Origin: Nematostella vectensis
Taxonomy: Eukaryota > Cnidaria > Anthozoa > Actiniaria > Edwardsiidae
Assembly (NCBI RefSeq): GCF_932526225.1
Contig: NC_064047.1
Span: 11,647,501-11,711,500 of the forward strand
Direction: 5' to 3'
DNA: 64,000 nt
Made by a program: the position numbers and the translations under genes. The notes below the pieces were generated by a model, which made no database searches, had not been told where the DNA came from, and worked only from the letters and a program-made list of their open reading frames with translations. This document shows, in pieces, positions 20,560-30,883 of the stretch (the first letter of the stretch is position 1; every line of letters begins with the position of its first letter).

Positions 20560-21660
20560 ATGAGCGACTCACAGAAAATGTCTAACCCTAATATAGAGAT
20601 GAATAAAAATCCTTAATAAACTGAGTAAGTCCGAACTCATCGGCTTACTGCTAAAGCTACATGAGACGAAGCCTCTGCCAGCACCTAGGACACACAGATG
20701 TATGATGTTACATCCAACTACCGGTAGGACTACGAGATAGAGGGTTGGTCAACATGAAGAATGAGGACAACGAGTGTTTTAGATGGTGTCACATCAGACA
20801 CCTAAACCCACAGGATAGAAACCCCCAGCGAGTCAAGAAATCTGATAAGGCATTTGTCAACGAATTAGACTACCTAGGTGTTGAGTTCCCAGTGACTGTC
20901 AAACACTATAATATTAATATAAATGTGTTTAGCTACGATAGCGAACAACCGTACCCAATATACGTATCAAAGGAGAGGTTCGAAGACCATATGTAGCTTT
21001 TACTAATCACTGAGGGGAGTAACAAGCATTACGTACTCATCAAAGACTTCAACAAATCCATGTTCAATCAGACGAAACACAAACATAAGAAGCACTTTTG
21101 CATGAGCTGCCTCCAGTGTTTCTGCTCTGAAAGAGTACTAACCAATCACGTCGAGAACTGCCTCGAGATTAATGGGACACAGGCGGTCAAGATGCCTGAC
21201 AAGGAACACAGCACATTCACAGCACACTAGACAATAGCGACTACCCAAAGAGCTCCACATACTTCAACGAAACCAACAAGAAAGTCATCGGCAAGTTCAA
21301 AGACGAGGCTGCAGGAATCCCCATCTGCGAGTTTGTCGGACTGCGATCCAAAATGTACAGCTATGTGAAAAGCGACCAATCAAAATGAAAGACAGCAAAG
21401 GGAATCAAAAAAATGTAATTAAGAGTAATATAAAGCATGAAGACTATAAAAAGACATTAATGGACGAAAGACAGATGAACCACAAGATGAAAACGGTCAG
21501 AAGCCAAAACCATAAGTTAGGAAGCTACGAAATAAATAAAGTGTCACAAGCTGTTTTGTTGATAAAAGGTATATATCAAAAGACGGAATCAAAAGTTTAG
21601 CCTACGGGCACTATAAGATCGGACAATAACCCCGATCACCCATTTGACAGATAAATCTTT
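20560..21660 (+). pseudogene. Protein-primed DNA polymerase B remnant with internal deletion
   Basis: A start-like region (20570-20700, with PxPR motif traces) leads to the open frame 20745-20996: CFRWCHIRHLNPQDRNPQRV, ELDYLGVEFPVTVKHYN and PYPIYVSKERFEDHM, the N-terminal signature of Polinton polB. After a stop the next frame has a Cys/His patch (HFCMSCLQCFC). At about 21215-21235 the sequence jumps to SDYPKSS-type C-terminal sequence, matched in copy 2 about 1.67 kb further along, then reads ETNKKVIGKFKDEAAGIPIC and ends with IKSNIKHEDYKKTL. The 3'-5' exonuclease, palm motifs and thumb start are all missing. This polymerase cannot function. Confidence 0.8.
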
Positions 21661-21759
21661 ATTTGACACATACTGGCATCCACTAATTTGGAGAAGGTAT
21701 ACCATCTTAACGCACCAAAACTATTTAAAAATAATTTCTAGTATAGTAGTATACTTACA

Positions 21760-22184
21760 TGGAAATTGAACGATTGGTAAGAAAGTAAACATTCGTCACT
21801 TACAACGACAGAGGAGAAGAGACCACACTGTCTGTGGAGGTATACTACGACGGTGAGGAGCATCCGTATGCGGCCTACGGTATGCAGATCTATAAAGACC
21901 CAAAGGGCGAGATGCACAACAACCTCGGCAGGTTCTTCGTAGCGACAGACCGCGAGGAGTACAGTACGGATCCGGCCGAATCGAAAACGCCACAGACTAC
22001 TTCTTTTCACAAAATCGGACAAGACTACAAAAAGTCAGGCGTTGATAAGGCGAGGAACGAAGTAGTCACGACATTCAAATACGCAGACCGAAGCAGGAAA
22101 GTGGTTGAGAAGGTCAACGTCACTCGCATGGGTGAGATCGTGGAAGACGAGAGCATGGAGAGGATGACGATCTACCCCAAGTAG
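21760..22184 (+). pseudogene. Conserved unknown gene at the polB-side terminus (gene X)
   Basis: ATG 21760 opens MEIERLVRK then a stop at 21787; the frame resumes and runs open from 21834: VEVYYDGEEHPYAAYGMQIY, KDPKGEMHNNLGRFFVATDR and KVNVTRMGEIVEDESMERMT, ending TAG 22182-22184. Copy 2 has the same gene at 57919-57500 with a different break. High conservation of reading frame and of acidic residues between the copies shows it was a real gene of this Polinton family. I do not recognise a domain. Confidence 0.6.
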
Positions 22185-22299
22185 GAGCCGCTCGTGGATC
22201 CGGAAGCCAGGGAAGGGCAGCCCGGAGGGCGAGCCCAGGCGAATCGAGCCTGCGCTTTTTTGCACCAAGTCTGGATGACTAGGAGGCATACCCAACATG

Positions 22300-22575
22300 T
22301 ACGAGCCAACGTCTATGACATGATTGAACCCGCACACACCGCACGGATTCCACGAAATGAAGAAAGCATATAGTTCCAGTAATTTATTCATAAGCTGACA
22401 CCAAAATCTTGTATCATATAGTCTCACCACAATATTATACCATATAGTTTCACCTAAATGTTTTATAATATAGTTCCACCAAAATGTGATACCATATAGT
22501 TTCACCAAAATCTTTTATCATATAGTTTCACCAAAATGTGATACCATATAGTTTCACCAAAATGTGATACCATAC
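22300..22575. repeat. Right terminal inverted repeat of Polinton copy 1, with 26-bp iterons
   Basis: Reverse complement of the left end: CCCGCACACACCGCACGGAT, TTATTCATAAGCTGACACCA, then about seven units with CATATAGTTTCACC. The segment that should lie further inside (matching 8600-8690) is missing here, so this end has lost about 90 bp of inner TIR. Confidence 0.85.
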
Positions 22576-23039
22576 GACAGTGAGTAGTATAGACTTGGCT
22601 TGGTTGGAGCACATCCCATAGGAATGTACTGAAACCACCAAGTACTATAATACTCCCTAAATATATATATATATGTTAGCACTGCCAAAAAGGGGAGCTC
22701 CATAACTGCTTATTTTTGTTCAATAATTGAAATAGAACGCTTTACGACTGCTTGCGACGCTACTGATTACGTCACACATCAGGTGACTATCTCCTTGAGC
22801 TACATGACATCTAAATTAGCAAAGACGTTGAAAGAAACCACCGGACAGCCTCTATCTGCTGGTGTGTTTCGGACCTTTTAGTCTGCGTCGACAGTTGATT
22901 AATTAATAAAACCTTTAAAAGAAAAAGTCGACAACAACGCAGATTTTTTTAACGATATTTCGGCAGGCCAATACCTGATAAATGAGTTACAATGGCATGT
23001 TACAGCTAGTATATGTACAAAGTTCATTGATGATTAACT
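22576..23039. other. Flank of Polinton copy 1
   Basis: 22578-22640 (GTGAGTAGTATAGACTTG, GGAGCACATCCCATAGGAAT) is an inverted match to the edge of copy 2 at about 56775-56945. A TA-dinucleotide run lies at 22662-22674. No gene recognised. Confidence 0.6.
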
Positions 23040-23099
23040 AACAAAGGATAAAAATAGTAAATAAGTAAGGAGTAACTTAAAGAAAATAGCGGGTGATGA

Positions 23100-23640
23100 T
23101 AAATAGGGTGGTGTGGATTACTAAACGCTTTCTTCACGTCGGTTGAGGCCACCGAGTTCAAGAGTGCCAGCGCGAGCTATTAGTGTGGCTTCTCTTGCTT
23201 TGCGGATGGAGTCGCGGTTATTTTTTGGTTTTTGAATAGGTATGAGCTCTGTGTCAGATGAGGAGTGGTGAGGTTGCAAAAAGTGTTCAGCGGCGTGGGT
23301 CGGTGTGGATCGAGATGATGAGTCTATAGTTCTGCGGTGGTCATTAAAGCGTTCTTTTGATTTGCGTTTAGTTTCCCCAATATATTGGAGGTTACAGCGG
23401 TTACATATAAATTACGTTTTTAGTATTGCAGGTTATGTGGAAGGTTATAGGTCGTGTTTCACCTGTTGAGAAAAAATGTGTAGCTTCTTAGGCTCTGGTT
23501 CTTAGGTTCTGGTATATGGGCAGATTAGGCCGTTTTTTCCGCAACGGAAGGCACCGGGAGGTTGGTTGGTGGTAGAGCGGTTGGAGGGTAGCTTGGCTTT
23601 AACGAGGATGTCGCGGAGGTTAGGTTTTCAAAATACCAAA
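23100..23640 (-). pseudogene. Penelope-like element remnant with GIY-YIG endonuclease domain
   Basis: Minus strand. Around 23600 a frame reads LRDILVKAKLPSNRSTTNQP and FRCGKNGLICPY, then after a break CNRCNLQYIGETKRKSKERF with NDHRRTIDS, followed by a His-rich HAAEHFLQPHHSSSDTELIP. A cysteine-rich linker followed by QYIGET..R..ERFNDH is the arrangement at the 3' end of Penelope-like retroelements, whose GIY-YIG nuclease nicks the target. Only the C-terminal part remains, with several breaks. It lies in the same host intron as the Polinton. Confidence 0.75.
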
Positions 23641-24310
23641 TCCGCCTTTATGTCGACTTTGTCTTTTAAAGGCTGACGATGATTCTACCATCGATGACGT
23701 CACGCAACACTTGCCCATTTTGTTTTATATTCACATGACGCCTTTACATTCACATGACGTCTTCCAATTTTATTTGGTTTACAATTTTTATATCACAAAA
23801 TTTGAATATTTTTGCTTCCTTTTTTTTATGACGGCATCGCCTCGTCACACATCACACGCCTATCTCGCTCCAACCCCTTGTCACATATATATTAGCTACC
23901 AAGTTTGGTTGTCATATGAGATATTTATATTCTTGTTCTTAATTAAATCGGAATAATTTTGCACGCATCACGTGACCACATCTTTGCACTCCCTTGACAA
24001 ATACATGACACCTACCAAGTTTGGTGATCATACCTGATAATATGGTCACGTGATATTTTACGCTATCAATGACGTCACATAAATAAAAAGAAATGCTAAG
24101 GTCATTAAAACTAAAAATTATAATCAAAAAGCCAAAAAAATTACCATATCTTTTAAAAGAAACATCGCATGGCAACTAAACTTGTTATGTGTCATGTAGA
24201 TGTCAAAGGTGGGGGGAAGGGGGGGGGGGGTGCAAAAAGATGGTCACGTGATCTTTGAAGTCGATACGTCATCAAAAAATTCCACATATCGAACGAATGA
24301 ACGAAAATAT
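23641..24310. repeat. Interspersed repeat family R2 with CACGTG and TGACGTCA sites
   Basis: Fragments of the family seen at 37900-38310 and 38870-39260: phrases such as ACATCGCATGGCAAC, TACCAAGTTTGGT, ATGGTCACGTGAT and TGACGTCAC, in both orientations. Contains a G10 run near 24221. No coding potential. Confidence 0.65.
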
Positions 24311-24331
24311 CCACATCACTCACCATTGAAA

Positions 24332-24579
24332 CATCTTCAGACAACAAGGCTTAGGATAAGTTATGAAGGCGTCATCTTCAGACAACAAGGCTTAGGATAT
24401 GTTATGAAGGCGTCATCTTCAGACAACAAGGCTTAGGATATGTTATGAAGGCGTCATCTTCAGACAACAAGGCTTAGGATATGTTATGAAGGCGTCATCT
24501 TCAGACAACAAGGCTTAGGATATGTTATGAAGGCGTCATCTTCAGACAACAAGGCTTAGGATATGTTATGAAGGCGTCA
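24332..24579. repeat. 41-bp tandem repeat, six copies
   Basis: Six nearly perfect copies of a 41-bp unit containing TTCAGACAACAAGGCTTAGG and TATGAAGGCGTC. Only one substitution is obvious (TAAGTT in the first copy against TATGTT). It ends 250 bp before the final TLDc exon and appears derived from the R2 family (GAAGGCGTCA is shared). Confidence 0.95.
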
Positions 24580-24830
24580 AGGGGAGCTAGCAGGATAGTC
24601 ATATGGCGTGCGATGTAATACGACGTCATCAAAAACATATATTTCGTATTTCATGAAATAAAAATCTTCAACTAATATTGTGAGACTTCATGTGTCTTCA
24701 GTGTCAGAGGGGTGAAACGGAATGGTCACGTGCTGTTTGAAGTCATCTTCCTTTTGTTTTGGTTTGGAGCTTTGCTTTTAGGCAATGTTAAAACTATTAT
24801 TTTCAAAATACAATGTCTTTTCCTCTAAAG

Positions 24831-25156
24831 TGTTTAACAGTGCATATCAGTGGTCCAGCAAGGCGTTTCTTTACACCTTGTACAACAAGAACGGGTACAG
24901 CCCGGCCAAGCTACCGCTGAGAGGAATATCTGATCAATATGCCATTTATGACCACGTATGGTACGGTCCAACGTTTGGTGTTGGCCATGACATCCATATC
25001 AGCAACGAAGCGGGAAGTAATACGAATTCTTACACACTCAACGACACGTACGCTGCTCCCCAGGGCTGTAGACCAGGCGATTATTGTGACGTTCTGGCGG
25101 GGACCTCTCGCTTCAAACCCGATAATGTGGAAGTTTTCTATGAAGTCGTAAACTAA
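24831..25156 (+). CDS. Host exon: C-terminal half of TLDc-like module B, with stop
   Basis: A pyrimidine tract and CTAAAG acceptor precede 24831; the phase-1 start fits the donor at 6645. The frame reads SSKAFLYTLYNKNGYSPAKL, WYGPTFGVGHDIHISNEAGS, then DNVEVFYEVVN and TAA 25154-25156, paralleling exon 5329-5669 strand for strand. It completes the second TLDc-like module across an 18.2-kb intron. The frame is fully open with conserved cysteines (GCRPGDYCDV), suggesting selection kept this exon intact despite the load of repeats in the intron. Confidence 0.8.
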
Positions 25157-25162
25157 ACGTAA

Positions 25163-25168
25163 AATAAA
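25163..25168 (+). other. Candidate polyadenylation signal
   Basis: AATAAA begins seven bases after the TAA of the last TLDc exon. Such a short 3' UTR is possible but a later site is equally likely. Confidence 0.35.
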
Positions 25169-25856
25169 CACCAATAAGCAATGAAATTAGATATTAGATA
25201 ATAATATTTGCAGTTAATTTTAATAAAATAGCAACATCTTAGAGAATGATCACTATAAATCATTATTGTAGATGATAAACCTATTATTAGTAATCAAAAT
25301 TTACGCGATACCAAGACAAATAAACTTTACCGTTATCGGGCTATCTTTCCTGTGTATTTTTATAGAAAAAGATAAACATAGTGATAATTCAGCTACCCGC
25401 CAACCCATAGCCTGGAAAATAATAACTACAATACAATGTTAGTTCTCTAATGAGGTTCTGCACATCGATCAGAGTATAGTATTTTAGGTGTTGATATAAC
25501 AGAAATATTTTTACGATAAGAATTGTGTATCATCCCAAAATCTTATACATTACCTCATAAATGATACTTCTGCTCAAACTATCAGGGGGCCGTTGTGCCG
25601 CCATTGGTAAAAAAAAAAAAAAACTCTTGGTGTGCTCTAACCCCCAGATTTCGCATATCAATCAATGGCTGTCGTTTTTCTAAATGGTCTAAAAGAGCTT
25701 GGGTCGAGCGAGCGAAAGACCTGTGAATTCTAAAACGTAAGGGACCAAGCTCCATTTCCAAGATGGCTGTCAGCAAAATCGTAGTAAACACGAATTCCTG
25801 CAAGTTTACGTGCGAGCTAGAAATAACGACAGTTAAAAAAAGGTTTTACTCATATG
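25169..25856. other. Non-coding, no gene recognised
   Basis: AT-rich 3' flank with an A15 run at 25609. No coding exon seen. Confidence 0.5.
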
Positions 25857-26038
25857 TGTAACGATATCCGGTTTATACAACTTCCGGTGACGTCACACAC
25901 CACGTGTGTAGACACGCTTGTACGAGTTTCGTAGACTTGTAGTTGTTGTTGTTCTTTGAGATAAAGAATATAGTCGTCTCATATGTCTCGGTGTTCTTTC
26001 TTCGTTCTTCATCGTTCCTTCAGCTAAGAAACGATACA
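25857..26038 (+). repeat. 5' LTR of Gypsy element 1
   Basis: Begins TGTAACGATATCCGG and ends AGAAACGATACA. Contains the same TGACGTCA and CACGTG boxes as the 3' LTR. Confidence 0.95.
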
Positions 26039-26056
26039 TGGTGTCAGAAATAGAGG
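26039..26056 (+). promoter_or_regulatory. Primer-binding site of Gypsy element 1
   Basis: TGGTGTCAGAAATAGAGG follows the 5' LTR directly. This TGGTGTCAGAA start is common in animal Gypsy elements and should pair to a tRNA 3' end; the tRNA was not determined. Gypsy element 2 has the related TGGTGTAAGAACGGG in the same place. Confidence 0.7.
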
Positions 26057-26081
26057 ATTCACAGTCTCTGTAAAAGAATAC

Positions 26082-26960
26082 AATGAGAAGAGAACCCAAA
26101 ACGCCAGACGAAAGCGGAGAGTCGACGAGTGTGCCTGGGTTTGTACAAACCAACCTCCAACTACCTCAAAAGTTAGAGACGAGAGGCAACTTAGCTAACA
26201 ATTGAAAGACCTTTAAAAGGCTCTGGATAAACTACGAAATAGCCTCGCAACTGGATAAACAGAGAATGGAGCTGAGAACGGCTACTTTGATTTCATGCAT
26301 TGGTCCCGAAGCACTTGAGATCTACGACGGTTGGCCCTTTGCAAACGAAGAGGACAAAACAAATATCAATAGCATTATGGAGCTCATGGAAACGCACTGC
26401 GTTGGAGAAACGAATGAGATCTATTAAAGGTATTTGTTTAACCGAAGAAACCAGGAAAATGGTGAGTCAGTAGAAAGCTTTATCGCTGCACTTAGATCAC
26501 TTGCTAAAACTTGTAATTACGGCGAATTGCAAGATGGAATGTTTAGGGACAGAATCGTAGTCGGAATAGCCGACAACAGTATTATGAAGAAATTGCTGGC
26601 GGAAGCTAAACTCACCTTAGCAAAGTGTGTTGATATATGCCGTGCAAATGAAGCTACTGCTAAAAGGCTAAAGGAAATGTCCGGGCAATCCGGCGAAATA
26701 AGCGCTATTACCACAGGCCCCCCGCGCAGAAAAACAGGGCCAAAAGGGGGTAGAAGGCAGGAACCCAGAAAACCGCCACATACGGATAGCAGCAAATCAA
26801 ATCCCCACCCCAAATGTAAATTCTGCCATAGATTACACCCTAGAGCTAAAGAAAAATGCCCTGCTTGACAGAAAACATGTGATACATGTGGAGAACTTAA
26901 TCACTTCTCAGTAGCATGTAAGGCTCTAAAAGCAAGCAAGAAGGGTAAGAAACCAATACA
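26082..26960 (+). pseudogene. Gag of Gypsy element 1
   Basis: From ATG 26082 the frame includes a capsid-like helical region (SVESFIAALRSLAKTCNYGE, RDRIVVGIADNSIMKKLLAE) and two zinc knuckles, the first CKFCHRLHPRAKEKC and the second CDTCGELNHFSVAC. In-frame stops occur at about 26203, 26425 and 26866, the last lying between the knuckles. Gag would package the RNA; it runs on in the same frame into the protease region, so the element may have used one Gag-Pol frame. Confidence 0.8.
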
Positions 26961-27006
26961 CAATCTTGATTATGAAAGTTACAATGACTATGGTGCATTA
27001 TTTACT

Positions 27007-30000
27007 GTGGAGTCTGTGGACACTCTGGACACAAATCCACTCAGCCCTAAGAAAATTTATGCACACATGCGCCTTCGTAATGAGCTAATCAAGTTCCAAT
27101 TAGATTGTGGAGCCACAGTCAATATCTTGCTAGAAGATTTGTATAAGAAAGTTTTCAATGACCCAAAATTGAAACGCTTACAGAAAAGCAGCGCAACACT
27201 AGTCATGTTTAACAAGTCAGAGCTAAAACCGCTAGGGGTGGTCAACATAGAAACCCTCAACCCAAGGAATAATGATCTACTGCTGACGAAGTTTGCAATA
27301 GTCCCTAGAGGCTACACCCCACTGCTAGGTGCACAGTCCGTGCAGAATTTCAAGCTAATGACAGTAAACAGTGAGAACATTATGTCTTTGTCAGACTCAA
27401 GCCCAACCTCAGACCCAGTTAGTGAATTTCCAGATGTGTTTAAAGGGGAGGGAAAACTAGATCAAAAGCTACACCTAGAGCTCGATGCAACTGTTCCCCC
27501 TGTAATCCTCCCAGTCAGGAAGGTGCCCCTGGCAGTACGAGAACCACTCAAGAACGAAATTGATCGGTTAGTGGGGTTAGGAGTCCTTCAGTCGGTAGAT
27601 GTTCCCACAGAATGGGTATCCTCAATGGTTGTTGTCAAGAAGCCTAACGGAAAGATAAGACTCTGCATAGATCCGAAGCCCTTTAACAAAGCGTTAAAGA
27701 GGAATAGATACCCTCTACCAGTGATTGATGACTTACTTCCGCAGCTTACTAATGCCAAGGTGTTCAGTGTTGTAGATGCAAAGAACTGATTCTGGCATAT
27801 ACAACTGGATGACAAGAGTAGTTTCCTGACTACATTTGGCACCCCATGGGGAAGGTACAGGTGGACGAGGATGTCGTTCGGTATCGCCCCAGCCCCCGAA
27901 GAGTTCCAGAGGAGATTGGAACAAGCACTAGAAGGCCTGGAGGGTGTCAAACCAATCTTCGATGACATCCTTATCTTCGAAAAAGGTGACTCCAAAGAAG
28001 AAGCCATCAGAGATCATGATGCCAAGTTGAGATCCCTCCTCGAGCGCTGTCGCCAAAAGGGTATCAAACTCAACAAGGAGAAGCTGGAGCTGCGTTGTGC
28101 TGAAGTCAAGTTCATGGGTCACGTGGTATCGACAGACGGGTTGAAGCCAGACCCCGACAAGTTACAGGGTATTGAAGAAATGCCTACACCAACAAACAAG
28201 CAAGATATCAAGAGGTTGCTTGGTATGGCAAATTACCTCCAGAAGTTTGCACCGAATCTCTCAGAAGCAGCTGCACCGATGCGCGAAGTGCTCAGAGAAG
28301 AGAACCAGTTCCACTGGGACGAGCAAGTACAAGGACAAAGCTTCAAGAATGTGAAGAAAATTGTTTCACAAGCACCAGTTCTGAAGTTCTTCGACCCACA
28401 CGAAGAAGTCGGGCTGCAGTGTGATGCATCAGAGAAAGGGATGGGAGCCTGTCTAATGCAGAAGGGACAGCCCATCGCATATGCGTCACGTTCTCTAACA
28501 GAAACCGAGAAGAACTATGCTCAGATTGAGAAAGAAATGCTGTCCATTGTATTTGGAGTGGAGCGCTTCGAGCATTATCTGTATGGACGGCCAATAAAAG
28601 TTGAAACGGATCACAAACCTCTTGAAAGCATTTTCAAGAAAAGCCTCATTAGTGCCCCCAAGCGCCTACAAAGAATGATGTTGCGACTACAGAAGTTTGA
28701 CCTGCAAGTCAACTATAAGAGAGGAGCTGAAATGTACCTTGCAGACACCCTAAGCAGTGCCTTCCGAGGGCAGAAGAAGATTTCTAGTCGAGATGATGTA
28801 GGAGATGTGATGCTACTAGGAGAGATGAGAGGTGCGACTGAGCGAGAAGTAGAAAGTATTGACATGATACAGTTTCTACCTGTCTCCGAAGCTACCCAAG
28901 CATCACTACGACAAGCTACAGAGCAGGACACAGCTATGAGAGAGCTGAAGTCTATAATCCGACAAGGCTGGCCAGAGGTGAAGGATGACGTTCCTGTGAG
29001 CGTCAGAGATTACTACTCTTTTAGAGATGAGTTGTCACTAAAAAAAGGCCTGGTCTTCAAAAGAGAGAGGTTAGTGATTCCCAACAGTTCCAGAGTAGAA
29101 ATGTTGGCTAAGATACATGCCAGTCACATAGGGATCCAGGGATGTCTCCGTAGGGCTAGAGAAGTCCTATACTGGCCTGGAATGAATAAAGAAGTAGAAG
29201 AGTATGTTGCCAAATGTGAGATTTGCAACAGTCACTTATCAGAGCAAGGCAAAGAGCCAATCATATGCCATGAAATCCCCAACCGCCCATGGGAGAAAGT
29301 AGGCATAGACCTGTTTGAACTGAATGGGAAAGACTTTGTACTAACAGTTGATTACTATTCAGGCTTCTTTGAGGTTGACAGGTTGGAAGGCAAGACTGCA
29401 AAAGAAGTGATGAGGAAGATCAAACCACATGTGACCAGCTCCCCAGGCTATGCCCAATCCAATGGAAAAGTAGAGAATGCAATCAAGACGGCAAAGAATC
29501 TGATGAAAAAAGCCACAGAATCAAACAAAGACCCGTACTTGGCTCTACTGGATTGGCGGAATACACCAAGCGAAACAGTTGGTTATTCACCAGTTCAAAG
29601 ATTGTCCAATAGGAGAACCAAGACACTCCTACCAACTCTTGAAACCATCAGTGCCCAGAAATGTACGCCAGAAGCTCACGCTACAGAAGGAAAGGCAAAG
29701 CCTGAATTACAACCGTGGAGCGAAGGAGTTAGAAGAGCTGAAACAAGGAGATGTTGTGCGTCTACAACCTACAAAGACAGTGGGAAGGGCCAAGCAATGG
29801 AAGCAAGCAAGAGTTGAAGGGAAAGTTGATATTCGATCATATCAGGTACGTACTGAAGACGGACGGGTTTACCGACGAAACAGACGACACCTGCGGAAAA
29901 CCAGAGAGCAGATGCAGCCACCGGAGCAAGAAGAGATAGAAATGCACTGCCCTTCCCCAAGCAGACCTGCTAAACCGGCGATGCCTACGACACACAAGCA

Positions 30001-30127
30001 GCTGCAGCAGGAGAAACAACCTTCAGAGAAAGCCCCTGAGAATACTGCCCAGGATGTCCCCGATGTCCTAGCGGAGCAACGCACGCGTTCAGGAAGGGTT
30101 GTGAAATCGCCTGTACGTTTTCAATAG
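27007..30127 (+). pseudogene. Pol of Gypsy element 1: protease, RT, RNase H, integrase
   Basis: Protease with LDCGATVN near residue 35 of the first frame. The reverse transcriptase starts with EWVSSMVVVKKPNGKIRLCI. Where the family has the first catalytic Asp and following Gly (VVDAKDG), this copy reads VVDAKN and a stop at 27787. The second catalytic box IFDDILIF is intact. RNase H follows (QCDASEKGMGACLMQKGQPI). The integrase keeps the HHCC finger (HASHIGIQGCLRRAREVLYW and KCEICN) and GIDLFELNGKDFVL, but a deletion near 29430 removes the middle with the second catalytic Asp before SSPGYAQSNGKVENA. A frameshift near 29600 moves the tail, with a C-terminal TRSGRVVKSPVRF, into 29579-30127. Confidence 0.9.
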
Positions 30128-30177
30128 TTTTATTATCCAGGACAGTGACATTTTGTTAGTGTATTTTTTTAAATTTT

Positions 30178-30189
30178 TGGAAGGGGAGA
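30178..30189 (+). promoter_or_regulatory. Polypurine tract of Gypsy element 1
   Basis: GGAAGGGGAGA ends immediately before the 3' LTR at 30190. It would prime plus-strand DNA synthesis. Confidence 0.85.
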
Positions 30190-30371
30190 TGTAACGATAT
30201 CCGGTTTATACAACTTCCGGTGACGTCACACACCACGTGCGTAGACACGCTTGTACGAGTTTCGTAGACTTGTAGTTGTTGTTGTTCTTTGAGATAAAGA
30301 ATATAGTCGTCTCATATGTCTCGGTGTTCTTTCTTCGTTCTTCATCGTTCCTTCAGCTAAGAAACGATACA
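30190..30371 (+). repeat. 3' LTR of Gypsy element 1
   Basis: 182 bp, essentially identical to the 5' LTR. Confidence 0.95.
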
Positions 30372-30376
30372 ATATG

Positions 30377-30883
30377 TACTACAACCACCCCCAAACCCCA
30401 CCCCCCACGTGCGTTGTTGCACCCGGTTTGAAAAAGTTTATTGTACTATAAGAATTTCGAAAACAAATACACACAGGCTACTAATCTATAGTTTAATTAT
30501 CTTAGTTTTTGGATACAGAGAGCTTACACACAACTATATAGCTCTTATCATCAGCTTATAGATGAGAACTATAAACTCAATAATTTCCCTATTTCAGAAT
30601 GCCTGAAAAAGAAAAAAAATCCAAGCTCCATGTGCCCGCAACGGAAGAAGCAATCAATGACAATAAAATATATCTATCAAGAGCATAGCACATTGTGACC
30701 GCAAAGTATGCCTTAATTCCAGCATACGGGGATGTATACAGAACACTAATCAACTAATAAAGCCTGCGCAGCACAGTAGCTATGTAATAAACTACCTTAT
30801 TAATAAAGCTGGCTCAATGCTTTTCAACAATCGCTTAAATAATAAAATACTATGGTTTTTGAATCAAAATCTCTATAACAGAC
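30377..30883. other. Non-coding, no gene recognised
   Basis: AT-rich sequence between Gypsy element 1 and the 31-bp satellite. Confidence 0.5.

Larger units (their letters stand above)
8334..22575 (+). mobile_element. Maverick/Polinton (adintovirus-like) element, copy 1, degraded
   Basis: About 14 kb bounded by inverted arrays of a 26-bp motif containing GGTGAAACTATATG. It carries the Polinton hallmark gene set: A32-type ATPase, penton-like and hexon-like capsid proteins, adenain-type protease, integrase remnant and protein-primed DNA polymerase B remnant. The right terminus (near 22575) is followed by about 50 bp that are inverted at the edge of copy 2, so the true end may lie a little further out. 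The element sits in an intron of the host TLDc gene in the sense direction for polB. Almost every gene has a frameshift or stop, and the integrase core and most of polB are deleted, so this copy is immobile. Confidence 0.9.
25857..30371 (+). mobile_element. Ty3/Gypsy LTR retrotransposon 1, full length but defective
   Basis: 4,515 bp with two 182-bp LTRs (25857-26038 and 30190-30371), each TG..CA, flanked by the 5-bp duplication ATATG (25852-25856 and 30372-30376). The LTRs differ by about one base (CACGTGTGTAG versus CACGTGCGTAG), so insertion is recent. Order gag, protease, RT, RNase H, integrase is Ty3/Gypsy-like. Several stops, a frameshift and a deletion in the integrase core mean it was either copied in trans or mutated quickly. 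Confidence 0.95.
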
